Shown piece after piece: positions 1 through 6,568 of a stretch of 12,232 nucleotides of DNA. Each line of letters begins with the position of its first letter. Position 1 is the first letter of the stretch. The stretch is from a bacterium (GTDB taxonomy: Bacteria > Armatimonadota > Fimbriimonadia > Fimbriimonadales > JBAXQP01), in NCBI GenBank assembly GCA_037131655.1, contig JBAXQP010000053.1:1-12232 (forward strand). Direction: 5' to 3'. The notes under the pieces are model-generated. The model was given only the letters and a program-made list of their open reading frames with translations, did no database searches and was not told the DNA's origin. The position numbers and the translations under genes were made by a program.

Positions 1-2
1 GC

Positions 3-92
3 CTGGAGTTTCATGTTTCGTATAGTGGACAAACAGCCGGGCCGATGGTAAAACCTGGGCAAGAAATAAACGGCGGCGGAGTCTTTGCTTAA
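3..92 (+). CDS. Possible C-terminal end of an unidentified protein (5' truncated by window edge)
   Basis: Frame 3 is open from the window edge to a TAA at 90-92 and gives 29 residues ending in GGGVFA. It stops 15 bp before the next start codon, a spacing typical of an operon. The residues are polar and glycine-rich and match no family I can name. Frame 1 is also open, but only to a stop at 49-51, so the frame choice rests on length and spacing. The strand and the existence of an upstream gene are more secure than its identity. Confidence 0.4.
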   Translation: MEFHVSYSGQTAGPMVKPGQEINGGGVFA

Positions 93-107
93 CAACAGGG
101 AGTTACC

Positions 108-791
108 ATGAAAGAACAGATTATAAGAAATGTCATTTCTTCGGCAGTTGCGTTGGTTATGCTCTTATCTCCGGTTTTTGCCGGGAATGGCAGCGCCGGG
201 CCTCTTCCACCGCCGGCGGCACGCACTGTGCGCAACATTGAAGGTTGGAAAGTGCTTGTTGATGACCGCCTGCTGGCGCCGCCAAACGAAGAGCTGGGCT
301 TGCGCGCGCTCAAAATGCTCGAAGCAAAGCTGGTTGATATCACATATATCGTGGCGCCGGGCCCATTGGAGAAGCTGAAAACCTTTGCCATTGTGCTCGA
401 TCTGTCGCACGGCACTCTGCATAACATGCAATATCATCCTGGCGCCGACTGGCTGCAGGAGCATGGGTATTCTACCAATCTCGTGAAATGTGTTCACATC
501 CCGGAAGCCAAAGATTTGCTCAATTCTCGCAGCATCAATGAACAGCCAATGGTCATCCTGCACGAGTTGTCCCAGTTCTGCACGCGGATCGGGATTATTG
601 AGGCTGGCTTAGTGTACGACCTTTTTCTGGTTAATATTCCGTATCAGGATCCCACGCCAACAATGCAGGCTCAATGGGAATTCCGCGAGTCTGTTTCAAA
701 CCATCTCATGGGTGCCGGTGGAATCATATTCATCGTCGGGCTCCTGGCGGCCCCATTCATCTGGAGAATCGAGAAAAGAAAGAACTATTGA
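108..791 (+). CDS. Secreted/membrane protein resembling a metallopeptidase family, with incomplete HExxH motif
   Basis: This 227-residue protein starts at an ATG preceded by AGGGAG with a 5-nt spacer. Residues 1-25 look like a signal peptide, with a hydrophobic core and likely cleavage after VFA. Residues 47-135 carry motifs (VLVDDRLL, VLDLSHG, MQYHP, HGYS, CVHIP) that I recall from a family of secreted putative zinc peptidases in planctomycete- and verrucomicrobia-like bacteria. In that family they precede a HELAH active site. Here the equivalent, residues 152-156, reads HELSQ, so the second zinc histidine is absent. The family's usual C-terminal part is replaced by a short tail with a membrane helix at 202-219 followed by basic residues, predicting type I topology with an external N-terminal domain. 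Catalysis is therefore doubtful. Family assignment is from memory; the signal peptide and helix are read directly. Stop to the next start is 43 bp. Confidence 0.8.
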   Translation: MKEQIIRNVISSAVALVMLLSPVFAGNGSAGPLPPPAARTVRNIEGWKVLVDDRLLAPPNEELGLRALKMLEAKLVDITYIVAPGPLEKLKTFAIVLDLSHGTLHNMQYHPGADWLQEHGYSTNLVKCVHIPEAKDLLNSRSINEQPMVILHELSQFCTRIGIIEAGLVYDLFLVNIPYQDPTPTMQAQWEFRESVSNHLMGAGGIIFIVGLLAAPFIWRIEKRKNY

Positions 792-816
792 GCCGCCGGC
801 GAATATATAACATAAT

Positions 817-824
817 GGAAGGAG
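817..824 (+). promoter_or_regulatory. Strong Shine-Dalgarno for the ankyrin gene
   Basis: GGAAGGAG lies 10 nt before the ATG at 835. It fixes the start of the ankyrin protein, because no other in-frame start nearby has such a site. Confidence 0.6.
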
Positions 825-834
825 ATGATTCCAA

Positions 835-1425
835 ATGATCAAGAGATGCGTTTTGATCTTTATTGCTCTCGGCCTCGGCGTTCTGGCGTGGATAGCCGCT
901 TTTTATTTCTTTACGACCGCCTTCGAGCGAACCGAGGAAAATATGTACGCTGCGATAAACTTCGGGGACATTGCTAACGTGAGTCGGCTCATCGCACGCG
1001 GGGTCGACGTCACCAAGATTGGCTACTTGCATGAAGCGGCAGGCTGCGGTCACAAAGATATATGCGAGTTGCTAATCAAGAACGGAGCGCAGGTAAACGC
1101 CAAAGACGAGACTGGCAGAACCCCCTTGCATCGAGCGACACCCAACGCTTGTAAGGATTGCTGCGAACTACTGCTCAGCAAAGGGGCAGACGTGAATGCC
1201 AAAGATAAGACCGGTTGGACACCCTTGCATTATGCGGCAGACTACGGTAGTAAGGATTGCTGCGAGCTACTGATTAGCAAAGGGGCGAAGGTCAATGCGA
1301 AAACAAACAAGGGAGAGACGCCCCTGAAACTGGCAGCAAAGGGCTTAAAGGTATCACGACCCGATTGGAAGGAGTGCTACAACGACACCATCGTCCTGCT
1401 CAAGGCCCTTGGGGCGAAGGAGTAG
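835..1425 (+). CDS. Membrane-anchored ankyrin-repeat protein
   Basis: The 196-residue product begins with MIKR and a hydrophobic segment at about residues 5-28 with no obvious cleavage site, so it is probably a signal anchor with the repeats outside the cytoplasm. Four to five ankyrin repeats follow: a degenerate one at 37-61, then units at about 62-94, 95-127 and 128-160 with the signatures TPLH, CELL and GA(D/Q/K)VNAK, and a capping unit at 161-196. Ankyrin repeats form protein-binding surfaces; the partner cannot be read from sequence. The units at 95-127 and 128-160 are very similar in DNA as well as protein, which suggests recent duplication. The gene follows the secreted protein at 108-791 and may be co-transcribed with it; a joint role is only an inference. 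Confidence 0.88.
   Translation: MIKRCVLIFIALGLGVLAWIAAFYFFTTAFERTEENMYAAINFGDIANVSRLIARGVDVTKIGYLHEAAGCGHKDICELLIKNGAQVNAKDETGRTPLHRATPNACKDCCELLLSKGADVNAKDKTGWTPLHYAADYGSKDCCELLISKGAKVNAKTNKGETPLKLAAKGLKVSRPDWKECYNDTIVLLKALGAKE
1152..1286 (+). repeat. Tandem 99-bp duplication inside the ankyrin gene
   Basis: The 36 bases at 1152-1187 recur at 1251-1286 with three mismatches, a period of exactly 99 bp or one 33-residue ankyrin unit. Nucleotide identity this high, including synonymous positions, points to recent unit duplication. Similarity falls away downstream of each block. Confidence 0.75.
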
Positions 1426-1529
1426 TTGAAGGGCTGTCAAGATTAATTCATGCGGCTTCTTTTTTTGAAGGAGAAATTTGGCTGAGTGATGTAATATACT
1501 TCAGCTATTCTTTTAGTTGGAAAAGATCT

Positions 1530-2546
1530 ATGTTTAATCGAAAATGCTTGTTAAGCTTTGCTGTCGTATTATTAATCACCACCGTGTGGGCTGCGCCTTC
1601 GAATAATGGCGTTTTGACAATCGCGATTGCCGGGGATTTGATGCTCAATGGCATTCATTCGGAAGGCAGCAATAACTTTCTTTCATCGGTTGCACCCATA
1701 TTTAATAGCGCTGATGTCGCCTTTGCCAACCTTGAAACCCCGCTCACTCTTCGCGGTACCCAAACGCCTCGCAAATCAGCCGAAGAGCTTCGCAAACGCT
1801 CGCAATATATCCTGCGCGGCAAACCATTTTGTGCCAAACAAATAGCCGAAGCAGGCATTGATATTGTCTCATGCGCCAACAATCACATGATGGATTGGGG
1901 GTTAGTTGGGATGCGGGAAACGCTGTCATCCCTGGACAAGGCTAAGGTGAAGCACTCAGGAGTTGGCGGTACTTGGCAAGCAGCGTGCGAACCTGCGATT
2001 GTTACTTCAAAAGGGGTACGCATCGCTTTCCTGTCCTACCTGGCATTTCGCGGATCAAGCGCTCTTCGAACTTGCACTCCCGCCCAAAAAGCGGCAGCAG
2101 GGATCGCTGTTATCCCCTGCGATGGCTCAACTATCACGCCGGAAGGTCTTTCCGTTCTACAAAATGACATCTCAAATGCCCGATCCCGCGCGGAATTGGT
2201 TTTCGTTTCCTTTCACTGGGGCAATCAGGGGGAACCTCAACCGACGGTTTATCAGAAAGCCTTAGGCCGCAAAGCGATTGATCTTGGAGCAGATATGGTT
2301 ATCGGGCATCATCCCCATGTGCTTCAACCCACGGAAACATACAAAGGCAAACCAATTTTCTACAGCCTTGGCAATTTTGTCGCCCCCAACTGCCGAGGGC
2401 GTCTTGGTGAAACGCTCATTGCTGTTACCTCATGGCAAGGAAGAAAGCTAACGAATATCTCTCTACACCCCGTACGCATCGTTGGAGGGCTACCAAAGCT
2501 AGTCGATCGTTCATCTTTCAAGCAGAAACTTCGCAAAAGCCATTAA
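1530..2546 (+). CDS. Secreted CapA/PgsA-family protein (metallophosphatase-like fold)
   Basis: The 338-residue product has a signal peptide at residues 1-21 (MFNRK, then a hydrophobic core ending in VWA). The frame is open further upstream, to 1365, but that extension overlaps the ankyrin gene, translates to non-protein-like sequence and lacks a ribosome site; the signal peptide and GGAAAAG at about 1519-1525 support 1530. Motifs of the CapA family (PF09587) appear in order: GD at 35-36, NLE at 67-69, NNH at 117-119, HWG at 229-231, GHHPHVLQ at 259-266 and SLGNF at 279-283. Members act at the cell surface in poly-gamma-glutamate capsule synthesis or release, and many of unknown substrate occur outside capsule loci. 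No capB or capC gene is present here, so a capsule role is unproven. It ends 33 bp before flhA. Confidence 0.9.
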   Translation: MFNRKCLLSFAVVLLITTVWAAPSNNGVLTIAIAGDLMLNGIHSEGSNNFLSSVAPIFNSADVAFANLETPLTLRGTQTPRKSAEELRKRSQYILRGKPFCAKQIAEAGIDIVSCANNHMMDWGLVGMRETLSSLDKAKVKHSGVGGTWQAACEPAIVTSKGVRIAFLSYLAFRGSSALRTCTPAQKAAAGIAVIPCDGSTITPEGLSVLQNDISNARSRAELVFVSFHWGNQGEPQPTVYQKALGRKAIDLGADMVIGHHPHVLQPTETYKGKPIFYSLGNFVAPNCRGRLGETLIAVTSWQGRKLTNISLHPVRIVGGLPKLVDRSSFKQKLRKSH

Positions 2547-2567
2547 CTTTACGGGCAACTCAACCGA

Positions 2568-2573
2568 TAATAT
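2568..2573 (+). promoter_or_regulatory. Candidate -10 element immediately before flhA
   Basis: TAATAT ends 6 nt before the flhA ATG, and no Shine-Dalgarno is visible between the capA-like stop and that ATG. If this is a -10 box, transcription would begin at or next to the start codon and the message would be leaderless. No good -35 is seen at 16-19 nt upstream, so this is tentative. Confidence 0.25.
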
Positions 2574-2579
2574 CTGCTG

Positions 2580-4679
2580 ATGAACAATAGTTTTGGCGTT
2601 ATATTTGCTCGAATATCAAAGCATACTGACCTGATTGTCGCGATGGCGATCTTGGCGACGGTTACGATGCTCATACTTCCGCTACCTGAATGGTTGTTGG
2701 ATACGGCTATCGTAATCAACATCGCTGCAGCGGTGGTTGTGGCGCTAGTATCGGTGAACGTTACTGAGCCGCTTCAGTTCTCGGTATTCCCTTCACTTCT
2801 GTTGATAACAACACTTTTCCGACTTGCTCTTAGTATAGCTGCAACAAAGCTTATTCTAGGCACCGGCGCTGCAGGTCAGGTTATTGAAACCTTCGGCACC
2901 TTTGTCGTAGGCGGCGACTTCGTGGTGGGGTTAGTGGCATTCCTTATTCTGGTTATTGTCCAGTTCGTGGTCATTACCGGAGGCGCCGGCCGAGTTGCTG
3001 AAGTTGCCGCTCGATTTACTCTCGATGCAATGCCCGGCAAGCAAATGGCGATTGACGCCGATTTAAATTCCGGTTTAATCGATGAGGATGTAGCCAGAAA
3101 AAGGCGAAGAACCGTCCAGCAAGAAGCTGACTTCTATGGTGCGATGGATGGCGCCAGCAAGTTCGTTCGTGGTGACGCCATTGCGGCTATTATCATCATG
3201 CTCATCAACATAGTCGGTGGGTTCGCGATTGGATTCTTTAAAGGCAATGGCGATTTCCTGACGGTAATGAAAACCTACACGCTTCTCACCGTCGGCGAAG
3301 GTCTGGTCAGCCAGATACCCGCTTTGCTTATCTCTACTTCAACAGGTTTGATGGTTACCCGCGCCAGCTCTGATTCGGCGATGGGAACGGATTTGTTGAA
3401 CCAAGTTTTAGCTCAACCCAAGGCGCTTGGCGCAGCAGGTGGAGCCCTCGCGCTAATCGGTTTCGTCCCAGGCTTCCCAACTTTTCAATTTCTAATCGTT
3501 GGTGGATTGCTTGCGGCAATATCTTATGGCCTTCAAACCGGCAAGATATCCGCGCAAGCAATTGCTTCAGGCAAACCAAAAGATAAGGTTCTAACAGAAG
3601 CGCAAACAGCAAAAGCGGCTCAACCCAAAGGGCCAGAAGCCGTCATGCCTCTACTTATGGTCGATCCGGTTGAATTTGAGTTTGGTTACGGCTTAATGCC
3701 GCTTGTAGATCCCTCAGAAAAGGGAGACCTTATCGACCGCATCACCGCCGTACGAAGGCAATTAGCCGTCGAACTCGGCTTAGTAATGCCCAGTGTTAGA
3801 GTGCGGGATAACATGCAGCTTAATGCCAACGAATATGTCATCCGAATTCGTGGCGAGGAAGTAGCTCGAGGTGATGCCTTCCCACACGCCCTATTGGCAA
3901 TGGATTCCGGAAGCGTTATTCAACCCGTTCCAGGCAATCCAACCAAGGAACCAGTTTTTAACCTTGATGCGCTTTGGATTAACGGAAGCCATCGTGAGAT
4001 TGCTTTACAGTCCGGTTACACCGTGATCGAACCAGCCGCTATGATCGCAACCCATTTAACCGAAATCGTCAGAACTTACGCCGCTGAGTTGCTAAGCCGC
4101 CAGGATGTTCAGGCGCTTTTGGATAATGTGAAGATTACAAACAGTGCGGTGGTTGATGAGCTTATCCCACAGATACTCAGCATCGGAGAGGTTCAAAAAG
4201 TATTGCAGAACCTACTTCGAGAGCGAGTACCCATCCGTGATATGGTCACTATCTTAGAAACCCTAGCCGATTTTGGCTCACGCACAAAAGAGACAGAGCA
4301 ATTAGCCGAATTGGTTCGAGCTTCCATTGCGCGAACAATTACCCGGCAACTCGTCGATGAAGCGGGCGTACTCCACGTCATAACCTTCGAACCGCTTCTC
4401 GAACAAAAGCTCCAAGAGAACGTTCAAACAACCGCGATGGGTAATTCCCTTGCGATGGACCCAAGAGATGCTGAAATGCTGATTAAATCGGTACAAGGCG
4501 AAGCAGAGCGCGCAATCACCGCAGGACATACCCCTGTGCTTTTATGCTCAAACCAATTACGTATGCCGCTGCGGCGAATAATTGAACGATCGATGCCGTC
4601 TGTAGCCGTGGTTTCTTATCATGAAATTTCTCCAAAAACAAATGTCGATCAAATCGGTGAAGTGAGGTTGGCCGCATGA
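2580..4679 (+). CDS. flhA: Flagellar type III export gate protein FlhA
   Basis: FlhA is the large inner-membrane component of the flagellar export apparatus. It forms a nonameric ring whose cytoplasmic domain receives substrate-chaperone complexes. The 699-residue length is normal for the family. The hydrophobic half (about residues 18-330) shows LPLPEWLLD near 33-41, FPSLLLITTLFRLALS at 70-85, and the FHIPEP-family signature RFTLDAMPGKQMAIDADL at 145-162, then EADFYGAMDGASKFVRGDA at 182-200 and GEGLVSQIPALLIST at 239-253. The cytoplasmic domain runs from about 360 to the end. The ATG at 2580 gives the usual short N-terminus before the first membrane helix, but it has no visible ribosome site. 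The stop overlaps the flhF start (ATGA), which indicates translational coupling. flhB, commonly adjacent, is absent; a CapA-type gene precedes instead. Confidence 0.97.
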   Translation: MNNSFGVIFARISKHTDLIVAMAILATVTMLILPLPEWLLDTAIVINIAAAVVVALVSVNVTEPLQFSVFPSLLLITTLFRLALSIAATKLILGTGAAGQVIETFGTFVVGGDFVVGLVAFLILVIVQFVVITGGAGRVAEVAARFTLDAMPGKQMAIDADLNSGLIDEDVARKRRRTVQQEADFYGAMDGASKFVRGDAIAAIIIMLINIVGGFAIGFFKGNGDFLTVMKTYTLLTVGEGLVSQIPALLISTSTGLMVTRASSDSAMGTDLLNQVLAQPKALGAAGGALALIGFVPGFPTFQFLIVGGLLAAISYGLQTGKISAQAIASGKPKDKVLTEAQTAKAAQPKGPEAVMPLLMVDPVEFEFGYGLMPLVDPSEKGDLIDRITAVRRQLAVELGLVMPSVRVRDNMQLNANEYVIRIRGEEVARGDAFPHALLAMDSGSVIQPVPGNPTKEPVFNLDALWINGSHREIALQSGYTVIEPAAMIATHLTEIVRTYAAELLSRQDVQALLDNVKITNSAVVDELIPQILSIGEVQKVLQNLLRERVPIRDMVTILETLADFGSRTKETEQLAELVRASIARTITRQLVDEAGVLHVITFEPLLEQKLQENVQTTAMGNSLAMDPRDAEMLIKSVQGEAERAITAGHTPVLLCSNQLRMPLRRIIERSMPSVAVVSYHEISPKTNVDQIGEVRLAA

Positions 4680-5725
4680 CAGTCCGAACTTATGTATCCC
4701 CAAATAAATTGGAAGCTCTGCTAAAGATTCGAGAAGAACTCGGTCCGCAAGCAGTAATCATTAGTGAACGCAAGTTCAAAAAGGGTGGGCTAATGGGCGC
4801 TTTCGGCAAGGACATGGTAGAAGTCGTTGCTGCGCGCAAGGATGAGGAAATTGTAGAAGTCGCAACGGTAAGATCGCGCAAAGCCCTCACAGACGATGAG
4901 ATCGAAGAAGTCAACACCCGTCAACGCACCCGAAAAGCGAATAATCCGCCAGAGCTAGTCGGGAAAATTTCGAAGCTAGAAGAAGATATCTGCTTCCTAC
5001 GAGCGGCTATTGAGGAAATGAATAAGAACGCCGTCGTCCAGATGTCCGTCACTGACGATTTGCCTGAAATGACTTCCAAGAAAAGTATCGACACAATCGC
5101 ACAAATGATTGGTGGGCCGATCATGCCCTCCTCACGTCCACCAAAAGTGGTTGCGCTCATTGGGCCGACAGGAGTTGGCAAAACAACGACGATTGCCAAA
5201 TTAGCGGCCGATTTCGGGCTTACCCAACGAAAGCGAGTGGGGCTGATCACACTCGATACCTTCCGTATCGCAGCGGTCGAACAACTACGAACCTACGCTC
5301 AGATTATGGATATTCCGTTCGAGATCGCCTCTTCTCCTGAAGAAATCCTAGAGGCAGTTAATACCCTAAGCAACATGGATTTCGTCTTCATCGATACTGT
5401 CGGTCGAAGTCAAAAGAGCGCTCGTCATTTGGATGAACTAAAAAAGGCGCTTGAACCTGTGATGCCGGAAACACACCTCGTTTTAAGCGCTACGACAAAG
5501 ACGAAAGACCTTATAGATATCGTCGGGAAATTTACGCATATTCCAACCCATCGCCTGCTATTTACGAAACTGGATGAGACAGACAATCTCGATAACATTC
5601 ATGAGCTTTACGAGCGGTTCAGCCTGCCTATTTCCTACCTGACAACAGGGCAGCGCGTTCCTGAGGATATTGAACTGGCGACTGAGGTGCGAATGCGCGA
5701 ATTATGTTGTGCGGCTGCTCATTAA
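4676..5725 (+). CDS. flhF: Flagellar biosynthesis SRP-type GTPase FlhF
   Basis: FlhF is a signal-recognition-particle-type GTPase that governs flagellar number and position and recruits early basal-body parts to the membrane. The 349-residue product starts with the typical FlhF head (MTVRTYV, ELGPQAVIIS, GAFGKDMVEV). A charged linker with a short coiled-coil-like stretch (about 95-117) follows, then the NG domain from about 130. GTPase motifs: P-loop GPTGVGKTT at 163-171, DTFRIAAVEQL at 194-204, G3 as DTVGR at 240-244 (usually DTAGR), TKLDE at 297-301 and TTGQ at 323-326. GAGG at 4664-4667 serves as ribosome site inside the end of flhA, and the ATGA overlap indicates coupling. The partner ATPase gene flhG, often next, is not here: a convergent gene follows directly. 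The overall length is at the short end for the family. Confidence 0.96.
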   Translation: MTVRTYVSPNKLEALLKIREELGPQAVIISERKFKKGGLMGAFGKDMVEVVAARKDEEIVEVATVRSRKALTDDEIEEVNTRQRTRKANNPPELVGKISKLEEDICFLRAAIEEMNKNAVVQMSVTDDLPEMTSKKSIDTIAQMIGGPIMPSSRPPKVVALIGPTGVGKTTTIAKLAADFGLTQRKRVGLITLDTFRIAAVEQLRTYAQIMDIPFEIASSPEEILEAVNTLSNMDFVFIDTVGRSQKSARHLDELKKALEPVMPETHLVLSATTKTKDLIDIVGKFTHIPTHRLLFTKLDETDNLDNIHELYERFSLPISYLTTGQRVPEDIELATEVRMRELCCAAAH

Positions 5726-6528
5726 GCTAAAGTAACTTCAGATTCTATGAGAGCGGTTCGCAGCGATTCGCGAAGGTCGGAAAGAACTGCCATCTGGCGC
5801 TTTGGGTCGGTCTTTACGAGTATTTTAAGGGTAACTTTCGTTGCATCAAAATAAGCTACACCTTGAAGTGTCGGTTTTCCCAGGACGCCAACAGCTTCAA
5901 ACTTAGCACCAACCGCTTCGATCACTCGACTAACCTTTTCTAAGTCTGAGGCTGCAGTAACACTAACTTCAAGGTAGTTCTCAACCGCCCCACGTGAAAA
6001 GTTAGTTACTTTTGATATATCGCCATTAGGCATGGTTATAAGGCGTCCTTGATCATCCCGAATTCGAGTAATGCGAATACCGACCGAATCAATCACCCCT
6101 GTCACATCACTAATTGTCACATAATCGCCAACCGAATATTGGTCTTCGAGAAGAATAAAGAAGCCGGCAATAGCATCACGCACTAACTTCTGAGCGCCAA
6201 AACCAATCGCTAGCCCGCCAACCCCCACAGTGGTGAGGATCGGTGTGATGTCATACTTGTCACCACCGATAGTCTTCACTATCTGAATTCCACCAATAAT
6301 AATCAGAAGGTAGCTGACGATATTCTTGAGGATGCCTTGAAGCGTACTGATACGACTGTTCTGCCGCTCATCGAGCTTATCACGTGTCCAAGGGGGATTG
6401 AGGGAAAGGTCAATGGCTCGAAGAAATATCAGCCTCACTATCCACAGTGTGACCAATATAAGAAGCGTAATTAGCCCTTTCTCAAATGCAGACGCCCCCA
6501 AATGACGCCACCAGTCAGCCGTTAACAT
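5722..6528 (-). CDS. Small-conductance mechanosensitive channel, MscS family
   Basis: MscS-type channels open under membrane tension to release solutes on hypo-osmotic shock. The 268-residue product has membrane segments at about 16-38, 66-86 and 95-127. The last is the pore-lining helix with the glycine/alanine pattern GVGGLAIGFGAQ (102-113) and the kink and lateral segment DAIAGFFILLEDQYSVGDYV (118-137). The cytoplasmic beta domain includes MPNGDISKVTN at 166-176, the family's (I/M)PNG motif. This is the minimal three-helix architecture, close in size to E. coli MscS. A GAGGGTG element sits about 8 nt before the ATG. The gene lies 40 bp downstream of the DUF255 gene on the same strand and is probably co-transcribed. 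Its TAA overlaps the flhF TAA tail to tail. Confidence 0.94.
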   Translation of the reverse strand: MLTADWWRHLGASAFEKGLITLLILVTLWIVRLIFLRAIDLSLNPPWTRDKLDERQNSRISTLQGILKNIVSYLLIIIGGIQIVKTIGGDKYDITPILTTVGVGGLAIGFGAQKLVRDAIAGFFILLEDQYSVGDYVTISDVTGVIDSVGIRITRIRDDQGRLITMPNGDISKVTNFSRGAVENYLEVSVTAASDLEKVSRVIEAVGAKFEAVGVLGKPTLQGVAYFDATKVTLKILVKTDPKRQMAVLSDLRESLRTALIESEVTLA

Positions 6529-6568
6529 AATCTTTTCACCCTCTTAATATCCTACCTTCAGAACCTCT

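Noticed and set aside
1430..1475. Terminator between the ankyrin and CapA-family genes (T-run at about 1459-1466)
   Set aside because: The T-run is flanked only by a 4-bp CTTC/GAAG pairing with no GC stem before it.
1365..1529. Upstream extension of the CapA-family reading frame
   Set aside because: It overlaps the ankyrin gene, lacks a ribosome site, and the clear signal peptide begins at 1530.
108..2546. A new multi-gene defence or surface system formed by the peptidase-like, ankyrin and CapA-family genes
   Set aside because: They are co-directional, but gaps are 43 and 104 bp, no hallmark effector is present and no functional coupling can be read from sequence.
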